A DNA stretch of 64,000 nt from Sacculina carcini. Lineage: Eukaryota; Arthropoda; Thecostraca; Sacculinidae. The notes beneath the pieces are model-generated. The model saw nothing but the letters and a program-made list of their open reading frames with translations, made no database searches and was not told the DNA's origin. The stretch is taken from the NCBI GenBank assembly GCA_916048095.2, contig OU696582.1:4184001-4248000 (forward strand), given 5' to 3'. The position numbers were made by a program, and so were the translations under genes. Below are positions 46,248-57,709 of this stretch, in pieces. How positions within the stretch are numbered: position 1 is the first letter of the stretch; each line of letters starts with the position of its first letter.

Positions 46248-46696
46248 CTAGCATTAAAACCCGCCCGTTGTGCGGAACAACTCATAGAAATATTGCAAAT
46301 TAAAAATAAATAAGGCAAACTCATGAAAACCTTAATCAATTAAAAGGTATAAATTTCATTATTTTTAATTTTATTTTGACAAAATATTTTCACTCAACCC
46401 GCCTCATATTTAAACCCGCCCGACGTGCGGATTAATTCAGAACTCGAACACCATCCGTTCTGGTTCTTGAAGTCAAATCCATTAGTTTTGTATATGAATT
46501 CATTCTATACGGTGAAATTGAACGTTTTATTGCTGCCCGCGGGACATTTTTATTTCATAAAAATGAGCCATCGCTTCGTTTGCGTTTGAAGCCCCTGATC
46601 ATTGATCCAGCGAACCATGAACCAGCGCAATTATGTCACCTCATATTCAAGCATACATACACAGACAGACAGATAATTTCTTCTTTATGTATATAT
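46248..46696 (-). mobile_element. Short Helitron-like unit (about 450 bp)
   Basis: CTAG at 46248-46251 on the left and a CA/GACAGACAGA stretch near 46660-46680 on the right, with a GCCCGCGGGACATTTTTATT core that also occurs at 15015, 21240 and 47010. It looks like a deletion derivative. Confidence 0.4.
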
Positions 46697-49600
46697 ATAG
46701 CATTAAAACCCGCCCGTTGTGCGGAGCAATTCATAACATGAAATTCATATTCAATTCATAAAAAAATATGGAAAAATAAAAATGAAATAGGGTACACTCA
46801 TAAAAATATTAATCAATTGAAAATTATAAGTTTAATTATTTTTATTTCGACAAAATATTTCCCCTCAGTCCGCCTTAGTCATTTTTACACACGCCCGTCG
46901 TGCTGAATAATTCAGAACTCGAACACGATCCGTTCTGGATCTTGAAGTCAAATCCATTGGTTTTGTGCATGGATTAATTCTACAGGAGACGTTCTATTGT
47001 CTATAGTTGCTGCCCGCGGAACATTTTTATTTTTTAAAAAAAATACCTTTTTTTAAATGAACCATTTGAAAAAATGATCTAAAAACACTTTTTTAAACCC
47101 ACCCGTCGTGCGGAACAATTCATACAATAAAATTCATATCAAATCCATAAAATATAATGAATACAAATTGAAAACCAAAAAATGTAACCTATAAATATCT
47201 TAACCAATAGAAAAGTCTAAATGTGAATATTTTTGTTCTTATTTTGACAAATATTATCCCTCAACCCGCCTGATATATAAATCTGCCCGTCGTGTGGTAT
47301 AATTCAGAACACAAACACGAAACAAACAATGAAAGATTATGAAATCTTTTCATCAGAATGTTTCCAAACTATATTTATTACTTAATATCATTCCCCAATA
47401 TCATTTGCTTAAGTACTATTTCACTTTTACCGCTATAATATTTATTGTTAAAATTTATATATTTTCCGCTATCATTAAAACCCAATATAACCTGAGTCAA
47501 ACCTACCCAACCCAACCCAACCATTCAATCTTGACCGCTCTCAGCCTAGTCTGAGGTGATTTAACTTATTAGTTTGTGATCACAAAATATACTGATGCGA
47601 TCATAATTTGTAATCAGAAGACTGAGATTATATACCCCAGGGGTCCCAAGCACGCGGCCCACCAATACTTTTCTCTCAACCCGCCAATATAGTATCGGGA
47701 CCAAACTGTAAGGCAGCTAAATTCACATTTGTTGCATAATGCGATATAATTATACACCATTATCATATTATCTCATAATTCCCGGTTAATGCTTCCACTA
47801 ATGCATCATATTCATACAGTTGTTATTTTTTGGATTACACCGATATTACAGCCCTTGATATTACAGCCGATATTATATTATGCAATCTATATTCTGCTAC
47901 GTATTATTCCTAATACATATATCATCAGATCGCAAAATATATTTAAAGGTTCACATCATTCTCCAAAATCATTTGCTTAAGAGCTATTCTACTTTTATCG
48001 CTAGAATATTTACTGCTAGCAAAATATCATATACCTCGCTATCATTTAAACCCACTCTTTATAGATACATTTAATTCGCCCGTTGTGCGGAACAGTTCAT
48101 AAAATATAATTAATATTCCATTCATAAAAAATTAGTGCAAATTGAAAAAGAAAAACAAACCCACAGGAAAGTTTTAGCTAATATAAAAGTCTAAATGTAA
48201 AATTTATGTTTCAATTTAGAAAACATGTTTTTCCACAACCCGCCTCATATGTAAAGCTGCCCGTCGTGCGGAATAATTCAGAACTCAAACACGAAACAAA
48301 CACAAAGAAAATTGATGAAAAACGACCAATAGAAAAGTCAAATTTGTAAATTCTTGTTTTAATTATTGACGATGTTTTTCCCTCAACACTACCCAAATTC
48401 ACACCCGTCCTTCGTGTGTAGTAATTCAGAGGTGTAACACTATCAAAACAATGAAACATCTCTATAATTCCAGATTAATGCTTCCTCTAAAACAGCATAT
48501 GCATATACTTGGCATTGCATGATATTACAACCCGAATCCTTATGCAGCTTAAGCGTATGCAACTTGAAATTAAACCAATTAAATTACACAGTAAAATTCA
48601 GTAGCTTACTTTGTTCCAAGTAGCATTTTACCCGCCCGTCGTGCGGAACATTTGATGTGTAAATATTGAGGACAATAAAGACTTTCTATTCAGTATAGTG
48701 TAGCATTAATTAAACTGTACGCAAAAAAACCACACCATCCATGCTTGGAGATAATATGATGCATTCTTAATTGTGATTGGGCTTCAGTGAAATTTAATCG
48801 GTGTATATTCCTGTGTAATCGCAAGTGCGCATAATAGCTGTCAAATTGGCAATATGTCCTTTTGACTTTACACCGCCGTAACTTCCTTCAGATACCCTTT
48901 GGAAAATTACAAATTATACCGTATTGTAGAAAACAAAATGTCTAGCACGATGGTATAATTTATTGTAATGTGTGACAAATATTTCTTGAGAAATAGGTAG
49001 AAAAATGAATTCATTTTAATCAACCGATGTTCAAGTGTAATTTTGGATGTATTTGAGAATTTGGCCAATTTTACACGTTTTTGTATCATTTGTGGGTATA
49101 AGTTATAACTTTTCTTGTAGCACACAAAATTATCTACACAATAGTATAATTTTTATAGCTGTACCATTGCTGGTTTATGAGGAATAGATAGCGGAATATT
49201 GACCAAAATATTCACGTTTTTTGTGCTAATTTTGCCTGTTTGCTTTTTTGTCATTTACACTTCACACCGCCGTAACTTTTTTTTAATACACTTTGAAAAA
49301 TAAAAAATTACACCGTGTTGTAGCCAAGAAAATTCCCAGCATGATGGTATTATTTATTTAGATGTGTGATCATTAGTTTTCGAGAAAGAAGTATAGAAAA
49401 TCGGACGCGTGGAGTTTAAAAAATATTTTGAATGTTGATTGAATTTTTTTCCCTTTTACATGTTTTATATTAAATTTTTGGGTTTAAATTATAGTACGTT
49501 GAATAGAACATAAAATTTTCTACACAGTGGTATAATTTGTATAGTTGTACCATTGCTGGTTTAGGAGGAGTAGTCTTCAGAAAATTGACCAAACTTTTCG

Positions 49601-49829
49601 CATTTTTTAGGGTTCATTTTGTCTTTTCAGCCCAATAACTTTTTTTGGTTTTATTTTTAAAATTAAAAATTTAACCTACAGTGTAGACCAGAAAATTTCC
49701 AACATGATGGTATAAATTTTGAGCGGGTACGCCAAGTGATGCCCGAGTAGCAGCTCATAGAAAATGAACCAAGGAGGGTGGGACAAACACACACACACAC
49801 ACACAGAGGATCTCTTTTATATATATAGA
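46697..49829 (-). mobile_element. Helitron-like unit (inverted, 3.1 kb)
   Basis: The 3' end near 46697 reads CTAT instead of CTAG on the minus strand; the 5' TC start is at 49829. Contains hairpin subunits, the TTAGCTCCAAGC-type region and ACCGCCGTAAC modules near 48872 and 49265. A CAGGGGTCCCAAG word near 47637 may be part of another, unresolved insertion. No genes. Confidence 0.45.
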
Positions 49830-49867
49830 TATATATATATATATGTATATGAATATTTGATATTGAC

Positions 49868-49967
49868 TTTCTTCAGTGGCCGTCACATTCTTCTCAACCT
49901 TTCACACAGGGTGTACCAAAGTGTGATGGAAACATTGTTGAGAAGAATGTGACGGCCACTGAAGAAA
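49868..49967. repeat. 31-bp perfect inverted repeat at the Penelope fragment
   Basis: Arms at 49868-49898 and 49937-49967 are exact reverse complements (core GGCCGTCACATTCTTCTCAA) around a 38-nt loop. The right arm leads into the Penelope coding fragment. Confidence 0.8.
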
Positions 49968-50317
49968 ATACTGCAGTGAAATTTATTATTTATTACAAAA
50001 CGCAGAAGACGGTAAACTTGGTTCTCCGCAACAAAGCAGAATGTGACATGCCTGCGCAGCTGCAGCTGCATTACGTTGTTTGCCAATTCACATGCAACGT
50101 TGAGGGACGTGGATCTCACGGTTACATCGGTATGACGACGACGACACTTTCGCGGCGGCTGACTTACCACCTGAGTAACGATTCCATCGAACAACATTTG
50201 AGCTCGGCTCAAAAACGAGAAGTCACACATGAGGATATTTTTCGCGGCACAGAAGCGTTGGCGTATGAAAACGACGCGCGTCGACTGCGCCTGCTAGAAG
50301 TAATATACATCACCTAG
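49949..50317 (+). pseudogene. Penelope-like element GIY-YIG endonuclease domain
   Basis: The plus frame contains HGYIGMTTTTLSRRLTYHLSN, the GIY-YIG signature region of Penelope-like retroelements (YVV-x-FTC before, YIG, then the Arg of LSRR). It continues through EQHLSSAQ and RLRLLEVIYIT to a TAG. The RT that should lie upstream is absent, because homology begins near the inverted repeat at 49940. Downstream, a short NGVLPTQR segment at 50345-50371 resembles the usual C terminus beyond the stop. It is a 5'-truncated, dead copy. Confidence 0.75.
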
Positions 50318-50371
50318 CTGAGACCAACAATGAACATTCAACTCGAAGGAAATGGTGTACTTCCAACTCAG

Positions 50372-52060
50372 CGAGCCCCCCCCCCCCATTTTAATACTCG
50401 TCAAACCCGCGTATTGTATTTTTATGAATTGTGTCTGAAGATGGTGTCAGTAAACTCTGAAACGTTACATTATATAGGTAATATCATGTGCTTAAGAAGA
50501 AACTGGCAAGAGCTTTAGAAGCCACCAGAAAAAAAGATTGAAAAATGTGAAATTGTAATTGAAGTCAATCTCATGTGCAAGCGCGAAAATATATGTATGT
50601 GCATGTATGTGTGTGTGTGAGTGTGAATACAGTGGTTTCTGTACTATGTGAATGAATTACGTGTATATATGCGTGTGTGCGAATTCTTCATAATGCCAAT
50701 GAGAAAAGAATTGTACATATATACATCTACTGCGTGTGTTTGCACGGTGTGGTCTGTGTATGCCTTGTGCATTTGTATGACGCATATGTTTGCGTGAATG
50801 TGTGAATACATGTGAATCTATGGCATTTGCATCACAAATGTCTATTGCTGTTTATAGTTACTGATAACTTTGTTGAGCTGCATGAAACTTTGCTGCCGTG
50901 TGCCAGTTCGTTCTATCACTGCACCGAATTTGTATGCAACATTGAACGCTGTGTCAATGATCATCACTCGTCATTAATGGGTTAAGGGACGTTATTCATT
51001 CAGTTTCCTTGGCAAACAGTCATCGGACGAAAACATCAGATATTCTGTCTAGTTTCGATACCTCCTGCAAATTGCTATACTTTTCATATATATTTTACCT
51101 TGTAGAATTATTCTCTTAATTGAATAAAACAAACATCGGAACATGTTTTATATGGAAAATGACAAAAATATTTGTCGAGTGAAACACCTCTACATAATCA
51201 GCATTGCTCGGGTAAGAAATTATTTTCAAGAAACACTAACATCCTGGTACACTGCCCTCATCAATTGATTATCTGTTTTCGCCTTACTTTTCTTAACATG
51301 ATATTTACGAAATACACCGGCAAGTCATTCGCGTATATTTTCAAAATATTACGTAATCATTAATAAATAGCTCATAACTTTATATAATTTTTTTTTTAAA
51401 ATCTAGTCAACTTGTATTCAGTTATCAACAAACAGAATATATTTCAAACCAGGGTTAGTCAGACACGCAAAAACGAATTGCAAATGAACACTTAACTGTG
51501 GCAAGTGTTTATTTGCAATTTGTAGCCATTTTATTTAGATAATTTTAGCTATTTTATAGCTTATATTTCTAGAAATCTAAGAAAGTAGCTGCCTAGCTTA
51601 GAAACGCAGTCCGCCCTTCACGGAATATGTAAGGAGTGCCCAAACAAATGCAGATAACTAAGCTTAAACAGAACTCTTGTGTTTCATCTAAAATCGAATA
51701 ACCATTTTCTTATGCCATATTTACTTTGTGTATTTGTTTGTGTTACGTTTTCGGTGTCTTTGATTAGAAAACATAAGCAGAAGGTGCAAACCTCAAATAT
51801 TACACTAAAACTCCTTTGGTTAAGTCAAAATGTGAAAGTCAAAATTCCAATAATCAACATTTTGATATTGTGTGTATACTAAAATAACAAGCGAAAACAT
51901 TTGATGATTCTAAAATAGCAAATAAATTCTTAACAATTGAAATTAAATTGACGACAAATAAAACGCACAAAGGCAAATATCAGCGCTTCAAATTTCATTC
52001 AATATCAGCTCTGTCCTTCAATATTAAAGAAAAAGTACAACAATCTGGCCACAGAACACA
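50372..52060. other. AT-rich sequence, no gene recognised
   Basis: Apart from the end of the Penelope element (to about 50500) and TG/ATGTG-rich simple sequence (about 50590-50860), I see no coding region, RNA gene or known repeat on either strand. Confidence 0.5.
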
Positions 52061-52261
52061 TCAGCTGACTTGAAGCGCTTGGTTGGCGACCTGGGACGAT
52101 AGCTGGCGTGTCGGGTTGTACTCGGTGAGTGTGATGTTGCAGCAATACACTGTACTAAGATCATTGGGTCTGGCAAACACCGCCAGCTCCCTGCCGACCA
52201 AACTCACTGTGGCTTTGTCGTCCAAACCGTACTGGCCAGGAAGCACACCCGAAAACACTAC
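52061..52261 (-). CDS. Possible terminal exon of an unknown host gene
   Basis: An open minus frame of about 66 codons (VLPGQYGLDDKATVSLVGRE, then YCCNITLTEYNP) ends in TGA. It is markedly less AT-rich than its surroundings, and an AG acceptor (GATATCAG) sits directly before 52261 on the minus strand. I do not recognise the protein. The opposite strand is also open here, so this may be coincidence or a transposon relic. Confidence 0.3.
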   Translation of the reverse strand, partial: VVFSGVLPGQYGLDDKATVSLVGRELAVFARPNDLSTVYCCNITLTEYNPTRQLSSQVANQALQVS

Positions 52262-52559
52262 CTGATATCAACACACAACATTTATATTTTCCCAGAGATA
52301 GAGGTACTTATGCATTTTCCTAGATATGACCATTTGAGGCAGATAACCTTCATCATTTGCGGTTACCGTAAACCTGTATTGGAACAGCATGTCGTTCTAA
52401 TTTTCAAACCTTCCCCATACGATTTTCAATCGATGTGTCGCTCAATTAAAGGGTGTCGCTTTATTTTTCGACTAGCTGTCCAGAAGTTTAATAAAATACG
52501 ATATATTTTCTGGAGGAAAGGAGAACCAAGTAACTTACATATATTTATTTAAATACGGG

Positions 52560-53480
52560 GAAAACTGATTCAAAGTTACCTGGCTAACAGGGTACAGTAT
52601 GTCAGCTGCAGCAGTCAGAAATCCTCGGAAGAGTATGTGTGACCTATATTATTTCCCAGATCTAACCTGCAATATAATATTTACGCTGACGATGTTAAAT
52701 TATTGATGAAAAACAAAAACCCTGCAACTCTAAATTCCATACTTACATTAGAGCTCAATACACTCCATGACTGAATCATACTAAATGCACTGCACCTAAA
52801 TACCAAAAAACAAAATGCATTATCTTACAGATCCTTACAGTACACTATATCATATTTGAAGATAAATGGTCAAGCAATAGATACTGTCGCCTACACAAAC
52901 ATTTTGGGAATCATTGTTGACGAAAATTTGAACTGGAAATACCAGATAAACGCTGTTTGCCAAAATCACAGGAATTATCTATAGGGTGAGACACAATCTG
53001 ATAATGGATATAATGATTACCTTATACTACTCCCTCTTTTATCCTCACTTAACATACTGCATCACGGTGTGGGCCAGCACATGGCAATCCTTCTTAAAAT
53101 CTCTATCAACAACACAAAACAAATGCATGAGATGCATAACATTCAGAAACAAATTAGACTAGTTCAAGTTCGATACAAGTTCATTCTAATCACAAATTCT
53201 GATTAATACTACTAGTATACAAAACTATTGAAACACATTTTTTCTTCAATTACATCCCTCATGGCAGAAACACAAGATCGAAATGTACCGACCTGGGGAT
53301 TCCTTCTTTCAGAACTGAGCTATACAAGAATAGTATCCTCCACTTTGCCCCAGCAGCATTCAACACACTAACCACACAACTAAAATCACTATTGGCACAA
53401 CGCAAATATCACCTCTTCAAAAAGACACTGAGACTCCAGATATTGAACAGTGATGAAGCCCATTAAGAGTAGGAATATGT
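52560..53480 (+). mobile_element. 3' end of a decayed LINE
   Basis: Plus-strand pieces of an RT C terminus in shifting frames: INGQAIDTVAYTNILGIIVD and ENLNWKYQINAVC (52860-52965), FYPHLTYCITVWASTW (53037-53090), TQNKCMRCITFRN, then GIPSFRTELYKNSILHFAPA before a stop near 53465. It belongs to the Jockey/CR1 superclade and differs from the other LINEs in the window. 5' truncated. Confidence 0.7.
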
Positions 53481-53681
53481 TGGTGATTTATGAAATAACT
53501 ATTTAATACTTCTTAATAGCTATGCTTACACATTTAGTGTTTTGACATTGCATGTATGCATTCATGTTGTCAACGTGTTATAACTAGGGCTGTCAAAAAG
53601 TAACCTAAAAATAGAAAAAGTAAATATATTTTCGAGAAAAGGTAATGAAGTCTGGATATCTACTGACAGTGACAGTCTGAT

Positions 53682-56600
53682 TTAGTTGTTGTTGTTGTTG
53701 TTGTTGTTGTTCCTCAGGTTGTCTGGCCGAGCAACCTCGAGCTCCTGAGGAAAGACACGGCACCGACCGGGTTGTTCCACAGGTCACTGATAGATGAAAT
53801 TTTGTGTTGGCGTCTGAGTTGTGTGTGTGCTGTGCAGTGTTGCATGATGTGTGTGATGGTGTGTGGTGCTGAATTGCAATCTGGACAGGTGTCATCGATT
53901 GGGTCATTCAACCTTTTCTGATATGACAGAAGGGCAGGATGATGACCGCATCTCAACCTGGCCAGATGCACCTTGTTTTCGCGTGTGAGTGTGTTTTCTG
54001 ATTTGTGTATGTCAGGTGGGTGTCTTTGAAGGAGTGTATTGTGTTGTAGTGAGTGTATGGCTTTCCGTGCGATCTCTGTGTGTATGTGTTTCTTGATTGA
54101 TGTGCGTGGGGGAGCTGGTGGAAGTGATGTGAAAATTTGTCTGTGGTAAAGTGTGCTTGGTGTTGTTTTTATGTTTCTGTCTGTGTTGTCTTGTGTTGTG
54201 AGGTGATGTAGTGGATGTGCTGTGTTGGTGACTGCTGCTGCGAGTGTTTGTGTGCCTCTCATGTCTAGGTGGTGTGTCAGTTTGAGTATTTTGGTTTCGT
54301 GATGAAGGTGGTCTGCTGGTGTGGTAGCTGTGCATCCTGTTATTGTTCTGAGTGCGGTGTTTTGAAGTGTTTGAAGTGTGTTTGTGTGGCGTGTTGCGAG
54401 ATTGCTAGCCCATGCGGGGCTAGCATATTCTATGACGGGTCGGATGTACTGTTTGTATATGGTGGTTGTGGTGTCTTTGTTGTGTCCGAAAGTTGTGTGA
54501 GAGAGTGCTTTCAGTGTGTTGAGGCGTGGAGTGACCTTGGTTTTAATGTTGGTGATGTGCTGTTTGAATGAGAGTTGTGTGTCGTATGTGACGCCTAGTA
54601 TTTTTGGTGTGTGCGTGTGTGGGATGATCGTGTTGTTGATGGTGATTTGTGGTGTGTAGTTGTGTTCGGATGTCCAGTTGGTGATGAGTGTGGCTGTGGA
54701 TTTGGCAGGTGCAATGTTCAGTTGGTTTGTGCTGAACCATTGTTGTAGTGTGTTGATGTAAGGTTGTAGTGTGTGCACTGCTGTGTCGGCGTGTCTGTGT
54801 GTGCTTGTGATTGTGATGTCGTCTGCATATGATGATATCTGTATGGATGGAGTGTTGGGTGCTGGCATGTCATGTAGGTATAGGTTGAATAGTGTTGGTG
54901 CTAAAACGGAGCCCTGAGGGACTCCGTTTGTTATGTTGCGTGTGTGAGATGATTGTCCATTGTACCTCACATGGGCGCATCTGCCAGCGAGGTAGTTGGC
55001 CAACCATCTCTTAGTGTTATTGTGAAGTGTGGTGTCTAGTATTTTGTTTGTGAGATTGTGTCGTGGAACTCTGTCGAATGCTTTGCTGATGTCTAGTGTT
55101 ATGAGTAGTGTTCTGTGTGGTGGTTTTGTTGTGTTTATGTTACCCATCATGGTCTGTGTGAGTTTTGTGAGCAGTGTGGTTGTGGAGTGCAGTGATCTGA
55201 AGCCGTGCTGTGATTGTGATAGTGGGATTTGTGGTGTGATGAGTTTGAGTATGAGGCGTTCTGTGATTTTTGATGGTGTGCAGAGCAGTGTGATTGGACG
55301 ATGTGAAGAAGGAAGCGTGGGGTTTGTGCCTTGTTTGTGTAGTGTGATGATGATGCCCGTTTTCCAGATGTGAGGTATTGTGTTGTGTGAGAAGCTGTAG
55401 TTGGATATGTTGGTGAGTGTCTGTATGCCTTGTGGACCAAGATGTTTTAGATGGATGTTACTTATTCCATCTGGACCACAGGCTGATGATTGTTTGATGT
55501 TGTGTATGATGTGTCGTGTCTGCGCATGTGTGAATGGTGTGTATAGTGGATCTGTGCTGAATGTGTGTTTACGTCTGATGATTGTCCTGTCTTTTTGTGT
55601 AGGAGTGATGTGGCTGATGTGTGAGTAGTGGTTAATGAGTGTGTTTGCTTGTTGTTTATTTGATGGTACAGATGATGTGTCGGTCGTGATGGCTGCGTGT
55701 GTGCGTGTTATATTGCTGTTTGAGAGTGTGATGCTTTTCAGTGTGTTGTATAGTTTTGTGGTGTTTGATCTGTGATCTAGTGTTTTTATGTAGTTGTGCC
55801 AGTTCAGTGATTTTTGTTCATGTATCTTGGTGTTGATTGTGGTGTTGAGTGCGTGTATTTGTTCGGATGTATTGTGTGAGTGTGGTGTCGGAGAGTGTTT
55901 CAGTGTGTCGCGTTGTTTGATGAGTGTGTGTATTTCTTGTGTAAAGTTTGGGTTGTGGTGTTTTCTGTGTCCTTTTGGGATGTGTTGTTTGTCTGCCTTG
56001 TGTATGATGCTGTTAAATGTTTGGACTGTTTTGTTTATGTCTGTGATGTCTGTTGTGTTGAGTTGTGTAAATGCTAGTTCCGTGTCGTGTGTGAATTGTG
56101 ACCAATTGGCTTTTGTGTAGTTTGTGTAAGTGCGTCTGGGTGTGTTTGGTGCAGTTCTGATTTTGGTGGTGATGACGATTGGAAGGTGGTCTGAGCCAAG
56201 CTCTTTGACCACCTTCCAAGTGGTTGTGTGAGTGAGATCCGGTGTGCAAAATGTGATGTCAGGTGATGTCGAATGATAGTGTGCCTGATGTGTGGTGTGA
56301 GTGTGTTGGTGAGTGTTGTTGAGAATGTAGAGGTGTTCTGTTTGTTGTAGTATGTCTGTGCCTCTGTTGGTGAGTGGATTGTGTGTGTACCAGGCAGGAT
56401 CTTTGGCGTTGAAGTCACCGCCCAGTATTGTGTTAGGTGTGTTTGTGAGGTTGCGTATATCTGGTGTGTAGTTGCGAGGTACTGTTGGTGAAGTTTGTGG
56501 TGGAATGTATACGTTGATGATTGAAATGTGTGAGTGTGAGCCAGTGCGTATTTGTATCGATTGTTGTTCTGTTGTGGTGTCGTTTGGTGGTAGTAGTGTT

Positions 56601-57709
56601 TGTGTCTGTGTGCTGGTGTTTGTGTAGTTGATAGTACTGTGTATGAGTGTGATGAGGCCACCGCCTCGACCGCTAGTGCGGTCTTGGCGGATGGTGGTAT
56701 AGTTGTGAAAGGTGGGTGTTCTGTGGTGCTGTTGCAATTTTGTTTCCTGTATGAGTGCTATGTGAATGGAGTGTCGTGTGAGGAAGTGTGTTAATTCGTG
56801 TTTTTTTGTGTTGATGCCGTCGATGTTGAGCTGTAGAATGTTGATGTTGTGTGTGCGGTGTAAGTTGGTGTTTGTGCGAGTGAGAGTGTTGTTGAGATGT
56901 TGAGTTGTTGATGGAGGTGGTGGTGGTGGTGAGTGTGATGATGATGGCAGAACTGATGGTGATGATAGTGAGGATGGTGCTGATGGTGATAGCGATGCTT
57001 GTGAGGAGGACGAAGTTGTTGGTGAGTGTGAGGATGAACGAGTTGCATGTGAAGATGGGAATGATGGTGATGTCGGTGGTGCTGATGACCGCGATGATGT
57101 CGATGGTGATGAGACAGAGGTGACTGATGTTGATGGTGAATGTGCCAGTGTCGGTGTACGTGCAGGTGTTGTTGAGTTTGGTGTGCATGATGAGCAGACG
57201 AATGAGCTCGTGTATTGTGTGATGTTGTGGAGTGATGTGCATGTGGTATGGCACCAGTTCAGGCAGGAGTTGCACTGAACTGAGCCTTTTGTGTGTCGGC
57301 GTGTAGTGAGTGGCTGTGTACATATGTGGCAGGTGTATGTGTGTCTCGGGCCTGGATGTGGTTCTACGTCTCCTGCGAGTGTGAGCATACGAGAAATGAT
57401 CGCGAGCGGATCATATCTCGACGCCCCCGCAGGAGACGGTGACATGCGTGGAAATGAAAGTGTGAGGCGAGCGGTGTTGGTATTGTGTCTGTTGTTTGTG
57501 TATGTGTAGCGTGGTGTCACGATTTGTGCCAGTTGCACTGAGCTGAAAAAAAAAAAAAAAAAAAGACCTGTGGAACCCGGGTGACCGAAGCCGATCCCAG
57601 GAGCTCGACAGCCCCGCCGTTCTGGCGAGGCTGGAAGGGTTGTTGCTGCGGTTTGGCCTCCAGATTGGAGGGTGGTCCCACGACGTAGACGTCGCAGCTC
57701 CAGGACCTG
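53682..57709 (-). mobile_element. LINE copy A, apparently full coding length
   Basis: The minus-strand element ends in a (AAC)n tail (53682-53713) directly after the stop codon. It begins near 57709, immediately after the tail of copy B. The 5' region before the ATG at 57445 includes a 20-nt T run (sense) near 57547-57566. The coding strand is very rich in A and C. One ORF spans 2A-like motif, PHD finger, endonuclease and RT. Confidence 0.85.
53714..57445 (-). CDS. LINE polyprotein: 2A-like, PHD finger, endonuclease, reverse transcriptase
   Basis: About 1243 residues from the ATG at 57443-57445. An in-frame extension upstream to 57979 reads out of frame through copy B and is artefactual. Residues 26-33 are DVEPHPGP, a 2A-like motif with His in place of Asn. 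A PHD finger follows: C39, C42, C58, C61, H66, C69, C84, C87. A Ser/Thr/Pro-rich linker spans 88-195. The APE endonuclease has N207, E234 (IQETK), D344 and N346 (GGDFN) and D419-H420 (SDH). The RT has D785 (LDISKAFDR) and YADD at 873-876. A CCHC motif lies near the C terminus (C1187, C1190, H1199, C1204). There is no RNase H. All catalytic residues are present, so it may be active. I/Jockey-superclade, possibly Ingi/Vingi-like. Confidence 0.85.
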   Translation of the reverse strand: MSPSPAGASRYDPLAIISRMLTLAGDVEPHPGPRHTYTCHICTQPLTTRRHTKGSVQCNSCLNWCHTTCTSLHNITQYTSSFVCSSCTPNSTTPARTPTLAHSPSTSVTSVSSPSTSSRSSAPPTSPSFPSSHATRSSSHSPTTSSSSQASLSPSAPSSLSSPSVLPSSSHSPPPPPPSTTQHLNNTLTRTNTNLHRTHNINILQLNIDGINTKKHELTHFLTRHSIHIALIQETKLQQHHRTPTFHNYTTIRQDRTSGRGGGLITLIHSTINYTNTSTQTQTLLPPNDTTTEQQSIQIRTGSHSHISIINVYIPPQTSPTVPRNYTPDIRNLTNTPNTILGGDFNAKDPAWYTHNPLTNRGTDILQQTEHLYILNNTHQHTHTTHQAHYHSTSPDITFCTPDLTHTTTWKVVKELGSDHLPIVITTKIRTAPNTPRRTYTNYTKANWSQFTHDTELAFTQLNTTDITDINKTVQTFNSIIHKADKQHIPKGHRKHHNPNFTQEIHTLIKQRDTLKHSPTPHSHNTSEQIHALNTTINTKIHEQKSLNWHNYIKTLDHRSNTTKLYNTLKSITLSNSNITRTHAAITTDTSSVPSNKQQANTLINHYSHISHITPTQKDRTIIRRKHTFSTDPLYTPFTHAQTRHIIHNIKQSSACGPDGISNIHLKHLGPQGIQTLTNISNYSFSHNTIPHIWKTGIIITLHKQGTNPTLPSSHRPITLLCTPSKITERLILKLITPQIPLSQSQHGFRSLHSTTTLLTKLTQTMMGNINTTKPPHRTLLITLDISKAFDRVPRHNLTNKILDTTLHNNTKRWLANYLAGRCAHVRYNGQSSHTRNITNGVPQGSVLAPTLFNLYLHDMPAPNTPSIQISSYADDITITSTHRHADTAVHTLQPYINTLQQWFSTNQLNIAPAKSTATLITNWTSEHNYTPQITINNTIIPHTHTPKILGVTYDTQLSFKQHITNIKTKVTPRLNTLKALSHTTFGHNKDTTTTIYKQYIRPVIEYASPAWASNLATRHTNTLQTLQNTALRTITGCTATTPADHLHHETKILKLTHHLDMRGTQTLAAAVTNTAHPLHHLTTQDNTDRNIKTTPSTLYHRQIFTSLPPAPPRTSIKKHIHTEIARKAIHSLQHNTLLQRHPPDIHKSENTLTRENKVHLARLRCGHHPALLSYQKRLNDPIDDTCPDCNSAPHTITHIMQHCTAHTQLRRQHKISSISDLWNNPVGAVSFLRSSRLLGQTT

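Noticed and set aside
47637..47700. hAT-like CAGGGGTCCCAAG end
   Set aside because: Only one end-like word is visible. No matching inverted end or 8-bp duplication was found nearby.
49883..50230. 115-codon minus ORF at 50 kb
   Set aside because: Antisense of the Penelope-like GIY-YIG domain, extended by the inverted repeat.
53605..53907. Minus-strand ORF of 100 codons at the LINE copy A 3' end
   Set aside because: An alternative frame of the LINE C-terminal coding region and its (AAC)n tail.
56905..57123. Met/Val-rich plus-strand ORF opposite the LINE
   Set aside because: Antisense of the LINE Ser/Pro-rich linker. The many plus-strand frames at 54-61 kb arise because the A/C-rich LINE sense strand makes the complement stop-poor.
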